Assembly: GCA_020628035.1 (NCBI GenBank)
Contig: JAHDFS010000007.1
Location: 1 to 50,893 of the forward strand
Reading direction: 5' to 3'
Source: Rhizobiaceae bacterium
Lineage (GTDB): Bacteria > Pseudomonadota > Alphaproteobacteria > Rhizobiales > Rhizobiaceae
Length of the DNA: 50,893 nt
The position numbers and the translations under genes were made by a program. Positions within the stretch are counted from its first letter, which is position 1, and each line of letters begins with the position of its first letter. Below are positions 7,950 to 16,243 of this stretch, in pieces. The notes under the pieces were generated by a model. It was given only the letters and a program-made list of their open reading frames with translations, ran no database searches and had not been told where the DNA came from.

Positions 7950-9365
7950 CTAATCGCTCCAGCTTTCTTTCTTCCGATATATGGTTGAGGGGCTAAGCTG
8001 GAGCATTTCGGAGGCTTTTGGAATACTGCCATCACAGGCATTTATTGCCGCTTCGATGATTTCGCGTTCGATATCAGCAAATGCATTTTCAAGATCGATG
8101 GACATTGTTAATCCACTATTACCACCCGTTACTTTGTCGTCGTTACTGGCACTTATAGATAATGAACTTACGTCACCATTTGATTTTGGTAAGCGGCTTG
8201 CAAAGTTCAACATAGATGCATCAATTTCTTCACCATCATTTAAAATAATAGCGTTTCGAATAACGTTTTGTAATTCACGCACATTGCCCGGCCAATTGTG
8301 GTTTAACAGCGCATCCTCGGCATCAGATGTGAAACCTTTAAACTCTTTTTCTTCTTCTTTTGAATAATTTTTCACAAGATCCAACCCAATCTCAATGACA
8401 TCGCTTTCCCGGGCCCTGAGTGGTGGCAGTTCAATCGGAACGACATGTAAACGGTAATATAAATCTTCTCTAAATCGACCTTCCTCAACTTCTACAAGCG
8501 GATTTCGGTTCGTCGCACAGACAATTCGAACGTCGATTTTTTCAAGCTTATCGCTGCCAACTTTTTGTACTGTACCAGTTTGCAAAAATCTAAGAAGCTT
8601 AGATTGTAAATCCAGATCCATTTCGCAGATTTCGTCCAGGAACAAAGTGCCGCCATTTGCCGAAACAGCTGCACCCACCCGATCAGATGTTGCGCCTGTA
8701 AAGGAACCTTTCACATGACCAAATATCTCTGATTCAATGAGCTCCTTGGGAATAGCTGCACAATTGAGCGCTATAAATGGTGCCTTGTTTCTCGGGCTAG
8801 CGTGATGAATAGCTTGCGCGCATACTTCTTTACCGGTTCCACTTTCGCCGGTGACAAACACGCTGGCTTTTGATCGCGCTACCGCTTCAATGGTTTTGTA
8901 AACGGCGATCATGGGCAAGCTGGAACCGATGAAACCGTGATGATCGCCTTTTTTGAATGTAGAACGAATTTGGCGTACGGCTTTTTGCAACACTTCTCGT
9001 TCAAGCGCGTTTTTGGTTGTGGTTAGCAAGCGTTCCTGCGATGCCGGTTTGACGATGAAGTCATAGGCTCCTCGGCGCATTGCATCCACAGCGGTGGTAA
9101 TGGATCCGCTGGATGTGACGACAACAACACTGATTTCAAGTTCGTTTTGCTGGACGAAATCCAAAATTTCGAGCCCGTTCATATCTGGCAGCTGCAGATC
9201 AAGCAAAATGGCTTTTATCGATCCATGTTCGATAATTTTGAGTGCATCTGCTCCACTCTCAGCGATCTCAGCCGTAATGCCGGCCTTAATCAGCCAGTTC
9301 TGCATGACTTTGGCAACAGAGCCAGTATCTTCAACAATTAAAACATCAGATGCTTGATCGGTCAT
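7950..9365 (-). CDS. NtrC-family sigma-54 response regulator, LuxO/SypG-like
   Basis: The 471-residue protein has a receiver domain (5-120; phosphoacceptor D56, conserved K107). The AAA+ domain (about 145-375) carries Walker A GESGTGKE at 173-180, the sigma-54 contact loop as GSFTGA at 220-225 (GAFTGA in most relatives) and Walker B TLFLDE near 240. A Fis-type helix-turn-helix ends the protein (SPSTIYRKK). The central section, RIVCATNRNP, GRFREDLYYRLHV, then WPGNVRELQNV, closely resembles LuxO/SypG. Activators of this type hydrolyse ATP to open sigma-54 promoters, and consensus sites precede the neighbouring polysaccharide operons. I chose the ATG at 9365 because it starts just before the receiver fold and lies 10 bases after the kinase stop; the longer frame (to 9413) would overlap the kinase gene. 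The gene is convergent with the phosphomannomutase-like gene. Confidence 0.88.
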   Translation of the reverse strand: MTDQASDVLIVEDTGSVAKVMQNWLIKAGITAEIAESGADALKIIEHGSIKAILLDLQLPDMNGLEILDFVQQNELEISVVVVTSSGSITTAVDAMRRGAYDFIVKPASQERLLTTTKNALEREVLQKAVRQIRSTFKKGDHHGFIGSSLPMIAVYKTIEAVARSKASVFVTGESGTGKEVCAQAIHHASPRNKAPFIALNCAAIPKELIESEIFGHVKGSFTGATSDRVGAAVSANGGTLFLDEICEMDLDLQSKLLRFLQTGTVQKVGSDKLEKIDVRIVCATNRNPLVEVEEGRFREDLYYRLHVVPIELPPLRARESDVIEIGLDLVKNYSKEEEKEFKGFTSDAEDALLNHNWPGNVRELQNVIRNAIILNDGEEIDASMLNFASRLPKSNGDVSSLSISASNDDKVTGGNSGLTMSIDLENAFADIEREIIEAAINACDGSIPKASEMLQLSPSTIYRKKESWSD

Positions 9366-9375
9366 AGTCTTTGCC

Positions 9376-12360
9376 TTAGTTCTCGTCACCGAATTCAACA
9401 GTTTGTTTGACATGGGTTGATCTCACCCATGCTAAAATCTTTTCGCATTCTTCGATCATTTGATAGGCCTGTGTCAGGTTAGCCTGTCCATTTGTGCATT
9501 GTTCATTTGTGCTGCTGGCAATTTCAAACAGTTGCTTTGCGCCAAAGGTTCCGGATAATCCTTTGAGGCCATGGCTGGATCGCTCTAAAAGCGCGATGTC
9601 TTCAGATTTTACAGCCTTGTTGGCGTTGTTTAAGTGACGGCTGAGATCTCGTGCAAACATAACAAATAAATCGGATATATCATTTTCATCCATACCATCA
9701 GTGACTTGGGAAAGTATGCCCTGATCAAGAACATCTTCCTGTTGCACTGCTTGGAGATTTGTTTCTTGGTCTGGGACTGTTTGTGATGTCATCAGTTTGT
9801 TGATCACTGTCACAATATCTTTTCTGAAGACTGGTTTGGATAAAAACGCATCCATGCCGGCGTCAAATACTTTGAGCTTATCTTCTTCCTGCGTGTAAGC
9901 CGTCAGCGCAACAATCTTTACGGAGGACTTGTCAGATGATAATTCTCTAATTTGTCTGGTTGCTTCCAAACCATCCATGTTGGGCATCGAAACATCCATG
10001 AAAATCATATCATAGTTGTTATCCGTTGCAGCCTGAACAGCTTGTTGGCCATCGGATACAATATCCGTGTAACAACCCAAGCGCTTCAAGATCACCGAGA
10101 TGATCATCTGATTTGTTTCGTTATCATCTGCAACAAGTACTTTAAGTGGCTGCTCGCTTTTAGTGATTGTATTCAGATTAGCTTCTTCAAGTGCTGTGTC
10201 TTTGGCATCTGTTACTTCTATCAGTGGCAGATCAAACCAGAATTCTGAACCAAAGCCGTAGGTACTTTTAAAAGCAATGGTTCCATCCATAGCTTGAACG
10301 AGTGCCTTACTAATGGCCAGACCCAGTCCGGTTCCACCAAACTTGGCTGAATATTCTTGATCGAGCGTTGCAAATTCGGTGAACAGTTGATCCTGTTTGT
10401 CTTCCGGAATGCCAAGACCTGAATCTTTCACGCTAAAACGAATATTTGGTTTTTTCTCAGAACCGATATTTTCAACCAATATTTCAACGGTACCGGCATT
10501 GGTGAATTTAATGGCGTTGCTGACTAAGTTAATCAGAACCTGGCTGATGCGATGGCGATCACCCGTTAGATATTTCGGTACATCACTTTTAACCGATGAA
10601 ATTAGCTCGACATTTTTGTTATACGCGCTGGCTTTAACGAGAGCTGTAATGTCAGTAATTGCGGTTTCGACATGGAATGAGCCATGCTCGATTTCTAATC
10701 GACCAGCATCTAGTTTTGAGAAATCCAGAATATCATTGATGATGGTCATCAGCGAAATGCCAGATTGGTTGGCCACATCGAGATGGGTTTTTTGTTCAGC
10801 GGTAAGTTCGGTGTCTTTTAATAAGTCCAATATGCCCAAAACACCACTCAGCGGCGTTCTAATTTCGTGGCTCATCATCGCAAGGAAGCTTGCTTTGGTC
10901 TTATTGGCGACTTCAGCATTTTCTTTCGCCGTGACGAGTTCTTTTTCCGCGGCTTTTCGGGCTGTGATATCCCGCGCATAACCGATAAAGATTGAACCCA
11001 GCGGGCTATCAATATTCCGCACGGCAAGTTCTAGCTCAAACTCTTCACCGGATTTGCGCATGCCCTCAATTTCAATGCGATTGCCCAGAACGGGACCTTC
11101 GCCTGTATCCAGATAATGCTGCATACCTGCAAGATGCGCCTCGCGGTATTTTTCTGGAACAATCAGATGGGCCATTTTTTTGCCGATTGCTTCATCGGCC
11201 TTATAGCCAAATATCTCTTCCGCTGCTGGATTGAAGCTGATGATCCGATCTTTGGAATCAATTACGATGATTGCATCAAGTGCTGACTGGACGGCTTCTT
11301 CAAACTGCGCCAGTGCCTTCTTTTCCTGTTCAAGTGCTTTTTTACGATCACTGATATCGCGAATGAAGCCGGCGAAACTTAATTTTTTGCTGCTGTCAAA
11401 TTTATTGATGGCCAATTCAATGGGGATCTGTTGCTTATCTTTGCCGATGCCAATAGATTCAAATGGTTGTCCGACGAGCTGGCTTTCTCCGTGCTTAATG
11501 AAATTTTCAATATCAGCGCGGAGCAGATTTGCATTTTCATCAGACATTAACATGGCAACGCTCTGGCCGGTTAATTCCTCACGTGAATACCCAAACATAT
11601 TTTCAAGTGCTGGGTTTGTTTGCTCGATAATGCCGTCAGCACTGACAATCACGACCCCGTCACTTGTTGAACGGATAATTGAACGCATTCTGGCGAGGCT
11701 GTTTTCAGCAGCGATTGCAGCTTCTTCCAAATCATCCACATGGGCAGCGCTTGTGAGCAATTGCCGCGCATAAATCGCAAGCAGACATAATACGCCAACA
11801 ATGGCGATATAACCGATCATGAATTCAATTTGTGCGCCTATGAGCAGTTTAGTCGTGGTTACATAATCAACGTATGATGTGGTCACATCAGCACCAGACA
11901 TCAATGAGAAAACCAGAAGGAATGTCCATCCAGATATAACCGTTATTGCGGCGGTTAGGATTGACCAAAGATCAATTCTAACAGCGCGTACGCAGGTATA
12001 AACTAAAAGAAAGATAACCGATGGGGTTTTGAAAACTGTTTCAAATGGCAGATCGTAAGCAAAGCTATATGAAACGATCATCAGAAACAAAAGTATGCCG
12101 TCAACAACCGTCAGCGAATAGGCCAATGTGTTCCTCAATGGAACACGGGACGCAAATTTTGCACGTGCCAAGGAAGATATAAGCAGAAGAACGGTGATCA
12201 AGAGTGTTAATTGTGAAAATGAATGCCAATCATTGCGAAAAGCCGAAAAGGCATGCAGGCACAAAATGGCAATCGCGAGTAATATTTGAATGCCAGTAAT
12301 GGCATATTCACCGCGACGATCGTTTTCTTCTAATGCCCTTTGTATCTTATCGTTGGCCAT
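9376..12360 (-). CDS. Membrane hybrid sensor histidine kinase (PAS-PAS-HisKA-HATPase-REC-Hpt)
   Basis: The 994-residue inner-membrane kinase has about six N-terminal helices between residues 18 and 202 and little periplasmic loop. Two PAS domains (about 222-340 and 350-470) follow. The HisKA phosphorylation site is MMSHEIRTP with H498. The ATPase domain has an N-box (NLVSNAIKF, 611-619) and G boxes DSGLGIP and GGTGLGLAIS. The receiver (738-855) has phosphoacceptor D789, and the C-terminal Hpt domain has H930 (SSHGLKGLSG). This is a complete phosphorelay kinase in one chain; the next acceptor is almost certainly the receiver of the LuxO/SypG-like regulator encoded 10 bases downstream in the same operon. 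The stimulus is unknown; the multi-helix sensor plus PAS domains could read a membrane or small-molecule signal. Confidence 0.9.
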   Translation of the reverse strand: MANDKIQRALEENDRRGEYAITGIQILLAIAILCLHAFSAFRNDWHSFSQLTLLITVLLLISSLARAKFASRVPLRNTLAYSLTVVDGILLFLMIVSYSFAYDLPFETVFKTPSVIFLLVYTCVRAVRIDLWSILTAAITVISGWTFLLVFSLMSGADVTTSYVDYVTTTKLLIGAQIEFMIGYIAIVGVLCLLAIYARQLLTSAAHVDDLEEAAIAAENSLARMRSIIRSTSDGVVIVSADGIIEQTNPALENMFGYSREELTGQSVAMLMSDENANLLRADIENFIKHGESQLVGQPFESIGIGKDKQQIPIELAINKFDSSKKLSFAGFIRDISDRKKALEQEKKALAQFEEAVQSALDAIIVIDSKDRIISFNPAAEEIFGYKADEAIGKKMAHLIVPEKYREAHLAGMQHYLDTGEGPVLGNRIEIEGMRKSGEEFELELAVRNIDSPLGSIFIGYARDITARKAAEKELVTAKENAEVANKTKASFLAMMSHEIRTPLSGVLGILDLLKDTELTAEQKTHLDVANQSGISLMTIINDILDFSKLDAGRLEIEHGSFHVETAITDITALVKASAYNKNVELISSVKSDVPKYLTGDRHRISQVLINLVSNAIKFTNAGTVEILVENIGSEKKPNIRFSVKDSGLGIPEDKQDQLFTEFATLDQEYSAKFGGTGLGLAISKALVQAMDGTIAFKSTYGFGSEFWFDLPLIEVTDAKDTALEEANLNTITKSEQPLKVLVADDNETNQMIISVILKRLGCYTDIVSDGQQAVQAATDNNYDMIFMDVSMPNMDGLEATRQIRELSSDKSSVKIVALTAYTQEEDKLKVFDAGMDAFLSKPVFRKDIVTVINKLMTSQTVPDQETNLQAVQQEDVLDQGILSQVTDGMDENDISDLFVMFARDLSRHLNNANKAVKSEDIALLERSSHGLKGLSGTFGAKQLFEIASSTNEQCTNGQANLTQAYQMIEECEKILAWVRSTHVKQTVEFGDEN

Positions 12361-12488
12361 TTTTACCCCTAAAGTGACCTGATACTATAAAATAAAACCT
12401 ATAATTTTATATTTACGCAGAACATCGAATTGAGCGTTTCAGAAAGCGATAAACTGCAAGGTAAGGGTCATTTTATTGGCCTTGCAAG

Positions 12489-13505
12489 CTAAGTTGTATC
12501 GCCCTTGATAAGCTCAATATCGAACTCGTGCACTCGGCGTTCCTCTTGTTTGGAATTCTTATCAGAAATCCAATTTGCCGCTTCGACACCAATTTCATAT
12601 CGCGGTGTTTTGGTCGTTGTAATTTGGACAGGTAAGGCTTCCAAAAAGTTCAAACCGTTAAATCCCGCTAAGGCGACATCTTCTGGAACTTTTATGTTTT
12701 CGGTAATGCAGTGCATAAGCCCACCCGCTGCCAGGTCATCATTTGCATAGTAAATGACTTCAGGTTTATCAGAGCCAGATAAGATATCCGCTGTGAGTTC
12801 GCGTCCTTCTTTCATAGAAAGCATTTTTGGTGAAATTCGTGTTTGCGAAATGATGCCACCGTGGTTTTCTATATACGCTTTAAAAGCGTCAAAGCGTTTT
12901 TTGGCGCGTTCGTCCAGCCAGGCTATATAGGCAAAATTTTTGTATCCTTTGTTTAAAAGATACTTTGCCATCTGCTCGCCAGCGGCTTTTTGTGAAATCC
13001 CAAAACTTGCGGCGATTGCTGATCCGTCTACGTCCATTATTTCAGCTGTCTTAACCCCGGTTTGCTCGATTATACGCCTTAAGCCATCTGTGTGTTCAAG
13101 GCCCGCAAGGATCAGTCCACGTGGGCGCCAAGATAATAAATCAAAAACAATCTCTTCTTCACGTTCAAGTGAATATTCCGTAACGCCAAAAACGGGCTGT
13201 AGATTGTTGTTATTCAAGGTATCGCTAATGCCTGAGAGGACTTCGGTAAATACTCGGTTTTGAAGGCTTGGCACGACGACCCCGATTAAAGGATTGTCAT
13301 ATTTTGACATGCCGCCAGCTAAGCGATTGTGCACATATCCAATGCTTATGGCCGCGTCTTGCACACGCTTTAACACATCTTTGGAGATATAGCCTGTTCC
13401 GCGCATAACACGCGATACAGTCATTTGGCTGACCCCCGCAACATGTGCAACATCGTGCATTGTTGGCGGATTAGAGTATTGATTTTTCTTGTCTTTATCC
13501 GACAT
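12489..13505 (-). CDS. LacI-family transcriptional repressor (GntR/IdnR-like)
   Basis: The 338-residue regulator has a LacI helix-turn-helix at about 15-65 (TMHDVAHVAGVSQMTVSRVM) with hinge, and a periplasmic-binding-protein-like effector domain (about 72-335; IGVVVPSL, YYANDDLAAGG, VALAGFNG). It is encoded divergently from the dehydrogenase/isomerase pair beginning at 13639. The shared intergenic region carries two palindromes with core ATGTTTGCGYAAACAT, typical LacI-family operators with a central CG, so it very likely represses that pair and perhaps itself. The ligand is unknown. Sequence style is closest to gluconate-type regulators, which fits a sugar-acid inducer. Confidence 0.85.
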   Translation of the reverse strand: MSDKDKKNQYSNPPTMHDVAHVAGVSQMTVSRVMRGTGYISKDVLKRVQDAAISIGYVHNRLAGGMSKYDNPLIGVVVPSLQNRVFTEVLSGISDTLNNNNLQPVFGVTEYSLEREEEIVFDLLSWRPRGLILAGLEHTDGLRRIIEQTGVKTAEIMDVDGSAIAASFGISQKAAGEQMAKYLLNKGYKNFAYIAWLDERAKKRFDAFKAYIENHGGIISQTRISPKMLSMKEGRELTADILSGSDKPEVIYYANDDLAAGGLMHCITENIKVPEDVALAGFNGLNFLEALPVQITTTKTPRYEIGVEAANWISDKNSKQEERRVHEFDIELIKGDTT

Positions 13506-13551
13506 TTCTCTATCTGGAAGTTATTCAACTTTTAAATCAAACAGTAGCATC

Positions 13552-13606
13552 TTGACATATGTTTGCGCAAACATATATTTTTAACGCAACATGTTTGCGT
13601 AAACAT
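13552..13606 (+). promoter_or_regulatory. Promoter with two LacI-type operators
   Basis: TTGACA at 13552-13557 and TATATT at 13574-13579 form a sigma-70 promoter with a 16-base spacer. A perfect 20-base palindrome (13557-13576, core ATGTTTGCGCAAACAT) fills the spacer. A second site, ATGTTTGCGTAAACAT (13591-13606), lies 32 bases centre to centre downstream, about three helical turns. This allows promoter occlusion by repressor bound on one face of the helix. Confidence 0.85.
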
Positions 13607-13638
13607 ACACATTATAAACGCAATTTGTGGGAGTTTTC

Positions 13639-14538
13639 ATGCCAAGTCATCAAGCGGCAGTATTTGGGTTAGGTGCGATGGGCTATGGTATGGCCTCGTC
13701 TTTACTTCGGTCTGGTATCGAAACCTATGGGTTTGATGTTGTCGCTGAACAGATGGAGAAATTTCAATCTGGTGGTGGTCAAAATGGTTCGATAAAAGAC
13801 GCAGCCGCCGAGATCTCAATTGCGGTAGTTTGTGTTTTAAACGCTGCACAAACTGAGGATGTCATGTTTGGGGCAAATGGCATCGTGCCATTGATGAGAA
13901 ACGGATCCGTTGTCATTGCATGTGCCACAGTGCCACCTGAATTCGCAAAGGATATGGAAAAGCGATGCTTGGAGCGCGGTATCCATTATCTTGATGCGCC
14001 AATTTCAGGCGGTGCAGCAAAAGCTGCTTCTGGGGAATTATCGATCATGGCATCCGGTTCAAAAGATGCATTTTCGGCAGCAAAACCGGCCTTGGATGCC
14101 TGCGCACAAACGGTTTTTGAATTGGGTGACGCAGCCGGTGCAGGTTCAGCGATGAAAGCCGTTAATCAACTGCTCGCCGGGGTGCATATAGCAACTATGG
14201 CAGAAGCTTTAACTTTCGGTATGACCCAAGGGGTGACACCGGATAAATTTATCGAAGTTATTTCTCAATGCGCTGGGTCCAGCTGGATGCTTGAAAATCG
14301 CGCACCGCATATCGCTGAAGGTGATTATACACCCCTAAGTCAGATCAATATTTGGCCGAAAGATCTGGGCATTGTTTTAGACGTTGCAAAAACTGCGGGC
14401 TTTAGCGCGCCGATTACTGCGGCAGCACTTCAACAATATATGGTCGCGGTTGGTATGGGATTAGGTCGCGAAGATGATGCGGCGATTGCCAAGGTTTATG
14501 CACGTAATGTTGGCCTTGATTTGCCAGGGGAAAAATAA
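13639..14538 (+). CDS. NAD-dependent 3-hydroxyisobutyrate-dehydrogenase-family oxidoreductase (LtnD-like)
   Basis: The 299-residue beta-hydroxyacid dehydrogenase has the Rossmann motif GLGAMGYGMA near residue 10, the substrate motif DAPISGGAAKAASGELSIM (about 117-135) and the catalytic-lysine segment AMKAVNQLLAG near 170. The family includes L-threonate/D-erythronate dehydrogenase (LtnD) and tartronate-semialdehyde reductase (GlxR). The overlapping OtnI/Hyi-like isomerase fits either a tetronate route or a hydroxypyruvate/tartronate-semialdehyde route. The OtnK kinase and OtnC aldolase of the known threonate pathway are not here, so the substrate stays open. I chose the ATG at 13639 because GGGAG precedes it; a GTG at 13627 is in frame but lacks a site. 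Control is by the divergent LacI protein. Confidence 0.8.
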   Translation: MPSHQAAVFGLGAMGYGMASSLLRSGIETYGFDVVAEQMEKFQSGGGQNGSIKDAAAEISIAVVCVLNAAQTEDVMFGANGIVPLMRNGSVVIACATVPPEFAKDMEKRCLERGIHYLDAPISGGAAKAASGELSIMASGSKDAFSAAKPALDACAQTVFELGDAAGAGSAMKAVNQLLAGVHIATMAEALTFGMTQGVTPDKFIEVISQCAGSSWMLENRAPHIAEGDYTPLSQINIWPKDLGIVLDVAKTAGFSAPITAAALQQYMVAVGMGLGREDDAAIAKVYARNVGLDLPGEK

Positions 14539-15293
14539 TGAAATTTTCTGCGAATTTGGGTTTTCTGTGGACCGAAAAATCTCTGCCTGATGCGATTCGC
14601 GCAGCAAAATCCGCTGGATTTTCTGCCGTTGAATGTCATTGGCCATATGAGACTCCGCCCGACCTTGTCGATGCGGCGCTTAAGGAAACAGGGCTTGCTA
14701 TGCTTGGGCTCAATACAATTCGCGGAGAAGAAGGTCAAAATGGATTAGCTGCGTTGCCGGACCGGAAAGCTGATGCGAAGGCGAGCATCGATCAAGCTAT
14801 TGAATATGCTTTAAAGATTGGCGCGAAAAACATTCATGTCATGGCTGGATTTAACGATACTTGCGATGGCCGACACACATTTATTGATAATTTAGAATAT
14901 GCTTGCGAACGCAGCATTGAGCACAAACTTACAATGTTGATTGAACCGCTTAATGAATACGATGCTCCGGGTTATTTTCTTCACACCACTGATCAGGCGG
15001 TTGAGATCATTGAGGATGTTGGTCGACCAAATCTAAAATTGATGTTTGATTGCTATCACGTCGGACGCACGGAAGGGGATGTGAGTACAAGATTAAAGGA
15101 TTTACTTCCCTTCATTGGTCATATTCAATTTGCATCTGTGCCAGATCGAGGTTCGCCTGATCACGGAGATTTAAATTACAAAGAGATATTTACAACAATC
15201 GAACAAATCGGTTGGGATAAACCCATTGGTGCTGAATATAAGCCTTCAGGTTTAACATCAGATAGCTTGGGTTGGATGAACGACTATTTGTAA
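14538..15293 (+). CDS. Hydroxypyruvate isomerase / 2-oxotetronate isomerase family (Hyi/OtnI-like)
   Basis: The 251-residue TIM-barrel sugar isomerase of the xylose-isomerase-like family has the catalytic acid segments LIEPLNEYDAPGYFL and GAEYKPSG (two Glu) and metal-site residues in MFDCYHVGR and GHIQFASVPDRGSPDHG. Members convert hydroxypyruvate to tartronate semialdehyde or isomerise 2-oxotetronates. The start overlaps the dehydrogenase stop by one base (TAATG), so the two form an operon and probably act on successive intermediates. The end lies one base from the convergent lactonase gene. Confidence 0.8.
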   Translation: MKFSANLGFLWTEKSLPDAIRAAKSAGFSAVECHWPYETPPDLVDAALKETGLAMLGLNTIRGEEGQNGLAALPDRKADAKASIDQAIEYALKIGAKNIHVMAGFNDTCDGRHTFIDNLEYACERSIEHKLTMLIEPLNEYDAPGYFLHTTDQAVEIIEDVGRPNLKLMFDCYHVGRTEGDVSTRLKDLLPFIGHIQFASVPDRGSPDHGDLNYKEIFTTIEQIGWDKPIGAEYKPSGLTSDSLGWMNDYL

Positions 15294-15294
15294 G

Positions 15295-16143
15295 TTAGTC
15301 CGCAAGGCCATAAAAATCGATGGCGTTGCCTCCGTAAATTGCGGCGCGCTCTTCATTGGAAAGGTGATCCAGAAGTTGAGCGGTTACGTTGCGCCAATTA
15401 TCATAGTCACCGACAAGGTTTAGCACGGGCCAGTCACTCCCCCACATAATCCGATTAGCGCCATAAACCGCGATAACATGATCGACCGTGGGGCGCAGCT
15501 TTTCGGCATTCCATTCTGCTCCAGCCTCATTTGCTAAACCAGATAATTTGCACATTACATTTGGCTTTTTAGCAAGTTCCACCATGCCGTTCCGCCATTC
15601 CTGGCCGGGTTCAGAATTTTCTGCGATCACCGGCTTGGCGCAATGGTCAATAACAATTTTTAACTCTGGAATATGATCTGTAAGTTGAGAAATTGCACTT
15701 AGATGTCGGGGAGTTATTAGGGCGTCCAAACGCAATCCTTTGGCCCCAACTTGTTTTAAATTTTCAAGCACGGACGGGCGCAAAATCCAATTGGTGTCTG
15801 CAATGTCTTGGAGCATTGGGCGGACACCTTTGAAAAAAGGGTTGTTCATCAATCGATCAAGCGTGCGGGGGGCTTCAGGGCTTTCTAAATCAACCCAACC
15901 GACAACGCCTTTAATGAAGCTTGTATGTTTTGCGAGGTCCAAAATAAATCGTGTTTCAGCGACCGTTGCTGCGGCTTGCACAACGACAGTACCCTCAATG
16001 TTGTGCCTTTTGATCAGTGGTGCCAAATCATGGGGCATGGTGTCATGCCGAATGGCGGCAACACTGTCGTCCATCCAGTCATAATCGCCACGAGAAATTT
16101 GCCAGAAATGTTGGTGTGCATCGATCTGAACGGCACGAGCCAT
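15295..16143 (-). CDS. Amidohydrolase-family sugar lactonase (COG3618, fucono/rhamnono-lactonase-like)
   Basis: The 282-residue metal-dependent TIM-barrel hydrolase has the N-terminal DAHQHFW motif at about 8-14, a central VIDHCAKP His motif and MWGSDWPV near the C-terminus with the metal-binding or catalytic Asp. The family includes L-fucono-1,5-lactonase, L-rhamnono-1,4-lactonase and 2-pyrone-4,6-dicarboxylate lactonase. The aldose 1-dehydrogenase-like gene at 17353 would produce an aldonolactone, so a sugar lactonase is the natural reading. It is divergent from the reductase at 16244 across a 100-base intergenic region. The exact lactone is not decided by sequence. Confidence 0.8.
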   Translation of the reverse strand: MARAVQIDAHQHFWQISRGDYDWMDDSVAAIRHDTMPHDLAPLIKRHNIEGTVVVQAAATVAETRFILDLAKHTSFIKGVVGWVDLESPEAPRTLDRLMNNPFFKGVRPMLQDIADTNWILRPSVLENLKQVGAKGLRLDALITPRHLSAISQLTDHIPELKIVIDHCAKPVIAENSEPGQEWRNGMVELAKKPNVMCKLSGLANEAGAEWNAEKLRPTVDHVIAVYGANRIMWGSDWPVLNLVGDYDNWRNVTAQLLDHLSNEERAAIYGGNAIDFYGLAD

Positions 16144-16186
16144 AGTTACTCCCCTTAACTAACGCTTGCGATTTCTGTTTTATATT

Positions 16187-16202
16187 ATTAAAAACACATG
16201 AC
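16187..16202. promoter_or_regulatory. Element ATTAAAAACACATGAC shared with the ABC-operon control region
   Basis: This 16-base word in the intergenic region between lactonase and reductase recurs at 19315-19330 with one change (ATTAAAAACACTTGAC), next to the GntR gene and upstream of the ABC transporter. Such sharing suggests a common regulator, most simply the GntR/FCD protein. It might instead be a coincidence of AT-rich promoter sequence. Confidence 0.4.
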
Positions 16203-16243
16203 GTAAAGCGTTTGTTTTTGTGATTCCTGAAAGGAAGAAAATC

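Noticed and set aside
9366-9413. Longer start of the response regulator
   Set aside because: It would overlap the kinase stop by 38 bases and add a segment outside the receiver fold.
12361-12488. A sigma-54 promoter in front of the hybrid kinase
   Set aside because: No GG-N10-GC pair in a TGGCAC/TTGC context was found on the minus strand of this gap.
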